Part shown: positions 10,157 to 20,332 of the stretch, piece after piece
Layout of the letters: each line of letters begins with the position of its first letter
Position numbering within the stretch: position 1 is the stretch's first letter
From: Diaporthe sp. PMI_573
Lineage: Eukaryota > Ascomycota > Sordariomycetes > Diaporthales > Diaporthaceae
Direction of reading: 5' to 3'
Assembly: GCA_021399435.1 (NCBI GenBank)
Contig: JAJTUP010000027.1
Coordinates: 310,001 to 374,000 of the forward strand
Length of the DNA: 64,000 bases
Notes under the pieces: model-generated
The model's input: only the letters and a program-made list of their open reading frames with translations
The model's database searches: none
Told to the model about the DNA's origin: nothing
Position numbers and translations under genes: made by a program

Positions 10157-12031
10157 ATGGAATTCCATCGGCGCAGGTTCGCCGCCCTCGCGCACATGAA
10201 CCCCACCCCAACTCTCTTCCCTCGAGAGGCCGAAGCCGCCTCGACCGAGAGCGCCTCCGACCCGATGTCAACCATCTCTCCGTATGCCCATGGCCTCAAC
10301 GGTGTCAACCAGGTTAACAACCTGGTCTTTGTGGACATGCTGTGGTGGACACTGGGTATCTTCGGCTTCACGATTCTGGCCGTCAGAATATTTCAAGTCG
10401 TCTGGGGCCACATCCGCCAGGTCTCAGCAATGTCGGTCCAGGGTGACAGACAAACTTACTGGAAGTATGCCCAGTCCCATTGGATGCCCAGCTTCAAGAA
10501 GGACTTCATCTACGCACCGCTATGGGGCAAGCGACACAACCGGGAGATTCGCCTCTCCAAGGCCATGAACATGGGCACACTGCCCTCGAGGCTGCACTTC
10601 ATCCTCCTTTTCATCTACACAGTCAGCAACCTGGTCTACATGTTCTACCTGAACTGGGCCAACGAGAACAAGTACGCGCTGTGTGCAGAAATTCGAGGAC
10701 GGTCAGGAACCCTCGGCGCGGTCAACATGGTCCCTCTGATCATTTTTGCCGGTCGCAACAACCCCATGATCTCGTGGCTCAAGATCAGCTTCGACACCTA
10801 CAACCTCTTCCACCGTTGGCTTGGTCGTCTTTCAGTGGTCGAGATCATCATCCACTTCCTGGTTTGGGCCATTGTGCAAATGGCCGCTACTGGGTGGTCA
10901 GGACTGATGGATCGCTGCCTGTATGACCCGTTCATTGCGTCCGGAACTGCAGGTACCTGGGCGATGCTCATCCTGCTGATCTTGTCTTTCTCGCCTATCC
11001 GCCACGCCTTCTACGAGACCTTCCTCAACACACACATCATTCTCGCTTTCATCACCTTCGTGTGCACTCTGATTCACTGCCTTACGCCCACCGAGATCCC
11101 CACCGGTCTGCCCCAGCTTCCTTGGGTCATTGCAATTTTCGCAATCTGGATGTTCGACCGCCTGGCCCGGATGATCCGCCTCACCTACTGCAACTGGTCC
11201 CACCGGGGATTCACCGAGGCGATCGTCGAGGCAATGCCAGGCGAGTGCACCCGAGTCACCATGCACCTGCCTCGCCACGTCGAGATCAAGCCCGGCTCGC
11301 ACGCCTACATCCGATTTGCAGGGATCAAGCCGTGGGAGAACCACCCCTTCTCAATTGCATGGATCGACCACCACGCGGAGGAGCTTCCCTTGGACGAGAA
11401 GGAGCCCATGATCCTGCGCAGGAACACAACAACATCGGTTTCATTCGTCATTGGTGCCCAGACCGGCCTCACACGAGACCTCTACAACAGGGCCGCCGAG
11501 GCCGGCACCCGCGCAGTCAAGATGAGGGCCGCCTTCGAGGGCCCGTACGGTGGCCACCACGATTTGGACAGCTACGGACACGCCGTCCTGGTTGCTGGTG
11601 CGACTGGTATCACACACCAGCTCAGCTATCTCAGGCCGCTCATCGAAGGCTTCAACAATGGCAGCGTTGCCACTCGTCGCATCACACTGATCTGGATCGT
11701 CCGTGACTACGAGTCACTCGAATGGATCAGGCCCTGGATGGACGAAGTGCTTAGGATGCCGAATCGTAAGGAGATTCTGACCATCAAGCTCTTTATCACG
11801 AGACCGAAGAATGCCAAAGAGATCGTCTCCGCCAGCACCACCGTGCAGATGTTCCCCGGCCGGCCCAACGTCCCGCTCCTGATTCGTAAGGAGGTCCATG
11901 AGCAAGTGGGCGCCATGGCTGTGACTGTCTGTGGGCCTGGCGCGCTGGCCGACGATGTCAGATCCGGCGTGCGCCAGGTGCAGGATGAGAACACCGTCGT
12001 CGACTTTTTCGAGGAAAGCTTCACCTGGTAA
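10157..12031 (+). CDS. Ferric reductase-type transmembrane flavocytochrome (FRE/FRD family)
   Basis: Predicted plasma-membrane metalloreductase that passes electrons from NADPH through FAD and two hemes to external Fe(III) or Cu(II). Single-exon ORF of 624 aa starting at ATG 10157 (context aaagATGg). An N-terminal membrane segment lies near residues 55-85. The ferric-reductase core has two bis-histidine pairs, each with 13 residues between histidines: H219/H233 and H293/H307. The FAD site is HPFSI at 396-400. The NADP side has GPYGG at 462-466, GATGIT at 481-486 and CGPG at 592-595. The protein ends in FEESFTW, typical of the family. All key residues are present, so it should be functional. 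A NOX-type superoxide producer is less likely given the FRE-like topology. It is one of two such genes in the window; the other is at 20333. Confidence 0.9.
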   Translation: MEFHRRRFAALAHMNPTPTLFPREAEAASTESASDPMSTISPYAHGLNGVNQVNNLVFVDMLWWTLGIFGFTILAVRIFQVVWGHIRQVSAMSVQGDRQTYWKYAQSHWMPSFKKDFIYAPLWGKRHNREIRLSKAMNMGTLPSRLHFILLFIYTVSNLVYMFYLNWANENKYALCAEIRGRSGTLGAVNMVPLIIFAGRNNPMISWLKISFDTYNLFHRWLGRLSVVEIIIHFLVWAIVQMAATGWSGLMDRCLYDPFIASGTAGTWAMLILLILSFSPIRHAFYETFLNTHIILAFITFVCTLIHCLTPTEIPTGLPQLPWVIAIFAIWMFDRLARMIRLTYCNWSHRGFTEAIVEAMPGECTRVTMHLPRHVEIKPGSHAYIRFAGIKPWENHPFSIAWIDHHAEELPLDEKEPMILRRNTTTSVSFVIGAQTGLTRDLYNRAAEAGTRAVKMRAAFEGPYGGHHDLDSYGHAVLVAGATGITHQLSYLRPLIEGFNNGSVATRRITLIWIVRDYESLEWIRPWMDEVLRMPNRKEILTIKLFITRPKNAKEIVSASTTVQMFPGRPNVPLLIRKEVHEQVGAMAVTVCGPGALADDVRSGVRQVQDENTVVDFFEESFTW

Positions 12032-15000
12032 ATTCGTGTTCGAGTCTCTTTTCCGACCTGGAAACAGAAACAACAGTCACGATGCCATGGTTTACGATTT
12101 ACGGCCTGATCGACGGAGTTTCTCTTCTTCTAGCATCTTTATGACTGGTTCCCAGCACCGTCATATTGGTGAATTTTTTCTTGGTGATATAGATTTTTTT
12201 TTGGTGGTCTACAGCCTTACAGCCTTGCTGCGTTCCTGTTTATATTTTGCATTTCACAACATCTGGCTGACAAGGGAGAGTTGAGGAAGCTGGAGCAGCA
12301 GCGAGTTGAGGGTAATCTCCAGTCTCACAGATATGGAGGAGGTGTCATCGCAGCCATTCGCGAATATCCCCAGATGCATTGCGCTTGGAGTTATGGAAGG
12401 TCTGTTCATTTTGGCCAAGAAGATGGAAAGAGCCTTAGAGGAGATAGAAGGCATTCGCCTGTACAATAGCCATGCTGTACGCAGCTCTCGTATATATCCA
12501 TCAGGGCCACACCATTTTGGTTGTCCCTGTAATACCACTTCTCTTTGAAGTTCATGACAATTTTCGAGCTCTTCGTCGCTTGCCCCCACCGTGATCACTA
12601 CGTGCTACTTGAGATGCATACTGCCGACTCTGTCTGCCTGTGTGTCTGAGCTCCCAATGAGTTTGAGAGACGAGGTCGGTCCATCGGCCCGCCGCTACTC
12701 AGCCGCCTTCGTCAATGGCGTCCGTGGCCTCCCGGGCGAGCCGCCTAGGTCCGTCCCGCTTGGCTGGGCATTGGCAAGCTTGCTTTTTCGTTGGGCCGTT
12801 GACCTGCGGCCTCAAATTGGTCCAAGACTAGTGTGTATCTATCTACTCAGTCACACTTGTTGCCATACCTTACATGTTCGAAGACGCACGCATGTCTCTA
12901 CAGAGTTGAACTCGGCCCGCTTGCCAGGAGTCAGTCATCGCCCAGGCGGAGGGCCAAGACGCGCGGAGGGCTAAGATGAGATGGGGCATCTCATTCCTCC
13001 TAAATCATATCACCTTCTTGGAATTTCTGGGTGGCTCGATGTCGCTGACGTTGTGGTGCGATTGCGTCTTGGGATCCGAAAGTAACAATAAGGGGTGGGG
13101 GGGGGGAGGGGTAGGAAAACGTCTGTTCTCGTTCAGGAGGATCGTGGGCTTGGCGTAATACTTAGCAGCTTCTAGGCCGCGCCGTTAGGAAATGAGGCTT
13201 GCTGTAAGCGTCAAATAGGGGCGGGGGCTTCTTGATCATGGTTTTTTTTTGTCTTTTTGCTGCGTCGCGTCTCCTGTCTCCCCTTCGCGGCGTAGCTTGC
13301 GGGTCTAGTTAGGCAACTTTTTATGAACGGTCACTTGGCAAATTACATTGGCGAGTTCAAGTCTGCATTGTGCTCGTCATACTGCATAATTTGTGAATGT
13401 GAGCAACTTGTATAATGCAGCACTCGGTAGAATCGTCCTAGAACTTGGATACGACTCAACAACAAGGGGGTAGGAGCCAACAGGCTAGGAAATGTGTGCT
13501 CTTATTCTACACTATGATCTTGCAGGCCATGACCCTTTTTGTGGAATTGGCGCCCGCAGATTCCCAGCAACGCCCCACAAGCTTATCTCAGAGGTCGCAT
13601 TATATTGTACATATCTTGGACATTCGAGGTCCGAGTCTACATGGCTCGTGCTCCAGGTGCTACATTACGGGCATGGGCTCCGTGTATGCGCGTCAACAGT
13701 GAATGTGCATAGCTTGACAATGGACGAGTACCAGTGCCACAATGTGTTCGTCCCAGAACGAGGCACTCGTTCTCACAGCTATGAATATTATTGGAGATCA
13801 ATGACTTCCAGCGCAACTGGGCCTGAGTATGCTCTTGCCAGAGCAATTAGGGTCATCAGGATATTGTGACAACACTCGGAACTGACAAAGGATAAGGTGT
13901 GTTAAGAAAACCCAGTTGAGACGATCAATAACATTGTCCTCTGCAACTCTATATTGCTCAAAGCACTAGTACCACTTGGCGATAAATTTAAACATCAATC
14001 CAAGCCTGTCATCAACTGATATCTGTCTCACCGTTAGACCTAATAAAAAAAGAAACAACAGCAGGAATGCCTGTCCTGGAAGGGTGGTTCCTTCGCAGGA
14101 AACAACACATGTGTAGGTAGTATTCTGAAGAAATTCGGGCGCGACCAAGCTCTCGCAGACCTAGAGCTCTGCGGTGGTCCTCGGTCTGACAAATTTCTCG
14201 CTATCTGATGATGCAAGGGACCTTTGAATCTCTTCAGTAGCAGGTGAAAGAAGCTAAGAGCAGAGAATTCGTCGAGAGGACCGAGGTCTGGTTGTGTTAT
14301 CGTGACCCTGCCAGCCTCTGGGGGACAAGGAAATGATCCGGAACACCCGGATGATTTACGCCGAGCACAAATTGATAGCCTGCGATGCAAAGCATCCATG
14401 TCTTCTGACACAAAATCCATGACAACGTGGGATTTCTTTTTGAAAAACAATCAAAAATGAAATAAAAGTTTCAAATTACAAAAGGAGTATGATATAACGG
14501 ACCATATAGCCAAACACACCAAGAACGAGAGGTTTCTGGCTCTCGTTCTCGTCGAGTTCGTCGTCGTATCAACTCAATGCCCATACGGCTGGTAGTGAAA
14601 ATCTATGCTGTACAGCTAAAGTAAATAAAACCTTTCCGGCCTTACATCTCACGTCTTCTGACAGAGTCTTGCTCTAATGCATGGAGGCTGAGTGGCGTCC
14701 AGGACAAAGCGACACCGCATGAGCCGTGACACCGAGCTGTTCTGTCCATCGAAGGATGCGGCTGTACAGCATATCCCTCGAGCCAGAGTCTTTTGCAAGG
14801 CATGGCCACTAAGCTTGCATTCACGTATCCCTTGTCCAGCCGCAGCCCAATCCATGGATGTTGTAAGCGAGACATCGGACCTCCTGCGTAGTACGCTCGA
14901 CGGCATCGGCGCTTGATGACGAGGCGCTCTGAATGAAAAGTTGGCCGCGGAAGCTCCTCCATTGTACACTGACGGCCAGTCTCGGCTGGCGTGTAAGATC

Positions 15001-15983
15001 GGGATTCGCCATTCGGCGATATAGCGGCGAAGACAAGGGCAAGGTGAATCAGTGGGCGATCGGCAGGTAGGAACCGTAGAAAGCTTGATATAAGCCACGC
15101 ACGAGCGGAATATGCGGGTCGGATGGTACCAGACCTGCCTCCCTCGGATATTTGTTTCCGTCGCCTCGCATCTCGGGTGCTTCAACGTCGCCTGATGCTG
15201 TCAGCCCCTCTGACGAGCAACATTGGTACCCGTTCTTTCGTCCCCTTCCGCCTCGCTGCCATCTCCGAGCTCCTGGATGCAGTCGCCTTGCTCCGGCGCT
15301 GCACAGAGCGAGGCGATCTGCCTGTGGATTATGGTGAGACTGTAAGAATATGGCCGTCTGTCTCGGACTACCACCCGTGCTTCTTCGAAGGACCCAAGCG
15401 GGCACAAGGTGACATGTCCTCACGCCACTCTGGACCGGGGAGAGTGCGCCAGCAGCTGTCATGCTTAGCCTGCAGCTGTCATGCTAAGCCTGCATCCACC
15501 GAAGATGCAGGCAGATGAAGGAGTGGTATAGCTTGGTGCAGATCGCTGCCGCGTGTGAGGTCGTGCCACGGGACTGAGCCTTGGGAGAGGGCGAGCGTGC
15601 AGTAAAATGCGTAATAATATGCGGCAGCAGGCAACGCACACACCCCCCGGCGTGTGGCGAGACCTCGATGGCCGCAGTCGCTGTTACTCATCTCAACCCA
15701 CCGCAACCCACCGAGCCACCCCTCGGCTCGCCCTTCTCCCAGCCCAACGACCGACAGCCCATCAAATGGAAATTGATAAATGACAAGCAGGCACGCGTAG
15801 TCGGCTTGCCGTGCCGGGCAGGTAGCCCAATCATCGACTCGAATACGCAGGCGCAGAACGCAGTTGCCGTCTATCCTCAGGCGGGCCGGCGTCGCTGTTG
15901 GTCTTTCCCCAGCAGCTTCCTCAACGGCCTTCATAGCCCGTCCTCTGATGCGACCGGTTTCCCACCAACACCCAGATCCTGAA
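12032..15983. other. Gene-poor region between ferric reductase and TDA3-like gene
   Basis: Almost 4 kb with no supportable gene. It contains T-rich stretches (12180-12250), a G-run at about 13096, and scattered short ORFs on both strands without family signatures. The minus-strand 136-aa ORF at 14040-14450 was considered and not accepted. The proximal end holds the 3' UTR of the reductase, and the region from about 15.4 to 15.98 kb the promoter of the oxidoreductase. Confidence 0.6.
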
Positions 15984-17445
15984 ATGGCAGACACCGTCAT
16001 CCTCGGCGCTGGCATAATCGGCGTGTCTACGGCATACTACCTTTCCAAGCACCAGCCGGGCAGGACCATCCACCTCGTCGATTCCTCCCCAGAGCTCTTC
16101 GCCTCGGCAAGCGGCAATGCAGGTGGTTTCCTAGCTAGAGACTGGTTTGGCACCGGCGTCGCCTCCCTTGCTGCCCTGAGCTTCGATGAGCACAAGAGAC
16201 TAGCCGAGCTTCACGACGGTGCCTCCAAATGGGGCTACTCCAGGAGCACCTCCCTCAGCTACACCGCCGCCTCCCAGACCCCCGGGAGGAAGAGTCAGAG
16301 GGCAGAGGGCTGGCTGCGCTTTGGGAGAAGCAGGTCTGATGCCTCTGCTGGCTTTGCAACCATTGGCTTCGACGACGATGGTGTGCTGCCGCCCTGGTTG
16401 CGGCGCGAGGATGGCGACACGGTAAAGCCGATAGGCAATGACAAGACGACCGCCCAGGTCGATCCGCTCCAGTTGTGCCACTTCCTGCTCAAACAGTGCC
16501 TCGAAAGCGGCGTCCGCCTCTCCCAGCCCGCCAAGGCCATCGCCATCATGAAAGACGTCCGGGGCGAGCTTTCCAGCATCAGGATCGCCGACACACAATC
16601 GTCCACCGAGACCGACGTTCCCTGCACCAGGCTGATTATCACAGCCGGTCCGTGGTCACCCCGAGTATTTCAAGAGGTTAGCGCACCGAGACCACTTCCA
16701 TCTCTCGTTCAACGTGTTCCTATCTTTTCTTGCCATCTTGCGACTCGTCTTGGCGGTGTTCGTCTCCATCGGGGTTGCAGCTCCAAGATCGGGCCATAGG
16801 CCGGCAGTTTGGCGTCTATACCACGAGCAGAACAGCTCCGTTGTGGACTCTTCAAAAGCTGACCCCGTACTCTGGAGATAGCTCTTCTCCAAATCACAGA
16901 GCGAGCTGCCCATCACTAGCCTGGCAGGCCATTCATTGGTCCTCAAGTCACCCCGATGGACCGCGGAATTAGAGAGGCGAGGATGCCACGCTCTCTATCC
17001 GACGAGCAAGACCGGGTTCTCGCCCGAGATATTCTCACGCATCGGGGGTCAGCTTTACGTTGCTGGGCTGAACACAGACGCGATCCCCTTGCCTAAACTG
17101 GCGACGGAGAAACCAATCTCTGGAGAGGCTATCAACGAGCTCAAGAAAGTGGCTGCCAACCTCCTCGGCCCAGAGGGAGGCACGGTCGATGATCTTGAGG
17201 TTGTGAGAGAGGGTCTTTGTTTCCGGCCGGTCACGCCCTTCGGCACCCCAATCATCTCCAGGATCGACGATCTGCACCTAGAGGAAGACATCGCGACGCG
17301 TCCTGATGCAGAAGGCGGCGTATTCCTGGCTGCAGGTCACGGACCGTGGGGTATTTCCCTCTCTCTTGGAACTGGAAAAGTACTCGCGGAGATGGCACAA
17401 GGGCGCCGCATTAGCGCTGATGTGAGCTCACTCGTGTTGTGGTGA
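15984..17445 (+). CDS. FAD-dependent oxidoreductase, TDA3-like (DAO family)
   Basis: Flavoprotein of the D-amino-acid-oxidase/glycine-oxidase fold. The yeast relative Tda3 acts in endosome-to-Golgi retrograde trafficking, but the substrate of this group is not established. Exons are 15984-16676 and 16882-17445 (418 aa). The 205-nt intron has donor GTTAGC and acceptor ATAG and joins SPRVFQE to LFSKSQSELPITSLAGH in phase 0. The N-terminus has the dinucleotide fold VILGAGIIGVSTAYYL with GAGIIG at residues 8-13. Next comes ASGNAGGFLA, matching the conserved SG.AGG block, and the C-terminus has the FAD-closing segment GGVFLAAGHGPWGISLSLGTGK. A start at the in-frame ATG 15948 would add 12 residues; 15984 is preferred because it places the Rossmann motif at the N-terminus. 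The gene lies between the two ferric reductases on the same strand. Confidence 0.87.
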
Positions 17446-20332
17446 CACTGCATGTTTCCTTCTGCCACTGCCGTGGTTCTCATGAGGACAGATCACTACC
17501 CTTCTACAAAACCCATTGGATGTCTGGCCGGCCTGGCTGGACGATAATAGCAGCATTTTAATGGTTCTCGGATAGGATTCGGGCACTTTCATAATGGATG
17601 GATTCGGAACTGGCTACGGTAGACTGAGCAGTCAGCCCCCTTTACGCATTGCCTCCAACGATGGGGCTAAATACAGCACACTGGACCTGTTGTCCGTCCG
17701 GCACTTGTGCAGGATGCGTTGAAGTTATGCCATGACAACTTCGTGCCTTGTAATCCAACGCCATCTGCAGTCCGCGCGCCTCCGCACAGCTTGCTAGATA
17801 TGGCGAGGGAGGCGCGGGAAGAGGAGGTGAGGTTGAATGGACGGGAACGGGGATCGTCGCCACGGATGATTCCGAAGCGGCGTTAGCTGGAACCTAATCA
17901 CATGGCTAGACCGGCCTACACAGTATGGGAGACAGCAGACTACTGTGTACCATGTTGAGTAACATGGGGGAAGAAAGAAACCCTCTGGCTACCCGGGAGG
18001 GACCAGGTGAACGAGACGAAGCCGGCAAAGGTGGCGAGGTCTCCTGGCTTGCCTATCAGGGAAGCCGAATTGAACCATTGTGTGAAGGTTCAGCGCGGAC
18101 CCAGGACGGCGGCAGCGATCCAGCCTGTCGGTGCTGGCTTACCCACTCAGGTGCGAGATCAATGTGACAAAGACGTCGGTCGCCAAAGGTGCTTTCCTGC
18201 ACTTGCATATTCGTTCACGTCGCATGGCCGTTGCTCAGATACTGTACCTCTGCGAGGAATTGCTGACAAGGGCGGAGATAGGACAGTCCGAGACCTGGTA
18301 AGAAGTCGAACTCCAAGCGAGCATGCTCCCTCCGCCATCATTCGACTTGTGGCAATAGTCATACCATGGTCGGCCCCGGGGACACAAACAGACGTGGACG
18401 AAGCTGGACAGCCGTCGTCGTCAGGTCCGTCAGCGAATGCCACCGATGCCGAATCGAGATGTGAAGGCCAAGGAGCGACAGGGGAACAGGGCTTTGGGCA
18501 CACAGACGCAGAGCATGTTGGCCCACTCCGCAGCGCCAAGGGCCAATCAGCCAACATACATAGCCGCCCGCATTTAAGTTCCGATGCGCTCGACTACCAT
18601 TGATCCAATTGCTCGTCCACCCATCACTAACAGGGCCCGTCGAGATTGCATCCCACCATCCCACCATCCCGCCTAACCGTCCTCGGCCCCCGTGGCCCCC
18701 AATGCGACCCGGACAGCCCTGGACCTGCTGTACCGAGATGGGCCACAATGCATGGGATGCGCAGTGGGCATGGTGGGTGGGGTTGGTTGCAGTTGCACCT
18801 CGTCCCACCGCAGCGCCCAAAGGGCCAAGCACCACCTCTCCTCACCTGGCCCAGATATCATCTCTTCCCCATTGTCACCGACGGCGAATCACTGACCGCA
18901 GAGAGGGGTCAAGAAAGCTTTGCGGGCAACAAGCCCGAGGCCATTTCTGCCCTCATGCTTGGCTCACCGGCCTTATTGGTCCTCGTAGCCTCCGCACGTG
19001 CAAATCTCTCACTCCCTCTCACGTTCGTTCGACTGAGGATATCTTTGACTGTTACCGCGCACGAGTACGGCCAGAGACCCACGCACCACCCACGGAGCAC
19101 AGCGGCCGCCCACCCGCCCGGGGAGGCCACTCACCTTGTCCTCGCGGACCACTAGAGCCTGTGTGTATCATCAGTCCTCCTCGACACATCTACGCACTAT
19201 CGAGTGACCAGCGACAGGTGTGATCACATCGCTTTGTGTTGCTGGTCGATATCACCCACTTGTTGGTTCTGTCCGTCTCCTGGATAAAAGCACGGCAAAC
19301 AACAAGCTTCCGTACTGGGCCATCGATCGGTCTGTCTGTGTGATAGTGCGCTGCCCGGCCCCCTTGCATCGAGGACCACAATATCTGCATGCACTTCCTT
19401 GCCGAATTGATCGATGCTTGCCCACTGACAGGGTCCACACCTACGACATCCTTGACGACCATTCTTTTCAACCAGTCACCCAGTCACCCAGTCCAGCAAG
19501 TGCGGTCGACGACCCTTTTCTTCGGCTCGCCTGCGCTGTTGTTCCCCACGCGTGGCCCGTTGTGTGTGACATGCATTGGCGGGGAACAGGCCAGAAAGAA
19601 CGACCAGCCAATATCAAAGTCTGGTCTACCGCTGGGCCTCCCTATCTCTTCACATCTTGCCGTCCGACCCTGAACTCACTTACTCCAGGCACACCCTGCC
19701 TTTTCAAGAACATCGGCCGGCGTGGGTTGACATTTCGGATCCTCGTGCGAGATCTACTTCGACCACGCTACCGCACGCCAACACCTTATCCCCCAAAGTA
19801 AGCCCCGTGCCCGGCGGCTATTGAACTGCAGCTCACCTTGCGAACACCTGCTTGGTATCAATCTAACCCTTCGTGTTGGGACTGCATACGGTGACCCAAT
19901 TCCGATCGACCACACTACGAACGCGGCCATCTCTTGACGCCCTGGCCTGTCCAATTGTCATATATCGGTACCCCTCCCGCTGGTGACTGCCGGATCCTTT
20001 CGCGGCAACCTGGTTCTGGGTGTCGTTTAGTTGATCTATGCTGTGGTACCTACAGCGAGACGGCCAAGAGAAGTTTTCTGGCAACTCTACCGCCTACCTG
20101 TGTTACCTTCCAGCCTGGTCTTACCGCCTTCCATCCAACAAGTTTATGGTACTCGCTTGCATGGATACAGTTCTCTTTTGCTCTGTAACAAACACAACAC
20201 GTCAAGATCCTCGAGGATAAGCAAGCACTCGCTGAAGGGTCCATGTCAACCACTCGACGTCACTGCGCGTAGTCGCATTGTACGTACACCGGCACTTTCG
20301 CACACAGCTGGACTGTCCCCACCGTGTCGACC
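17446..20332. other. Intergenic region and probable leader of the second ferric reductase
   Basis: Nearly 2.9 kb without a convincing gene. ORFs of up to about 200 aa on both strands (18.0-19.8 kb) overlap one another and lack recognisable motifs. The last kilobase is pyrimidine-rich and probably promoter and 5' leader for the gene at 20333. Confidence 0.6.

Noticed and set aside
14040..14450. 136-aa minus-strand ORF with a plausible ATG (MDFVSEDMDALHRR)
   Set aside because: Low-complexity ends and no detectable domain; a chance ORF is as likely as a gene.
15864..15983. Upstream in-frame extension of the TDA3-like gene
   Set aside because: It begins with TTG, and the extra residues are not needed; the dinucleotide fold starts at ATG 15984.
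18007..19223. Overlapping ORFs up to 207 aa (plus and minus) before the second ferric reductase
   Set aside because: Several frames are open over the same DNA with no conserved motif; more likely promoter or leader sequence.
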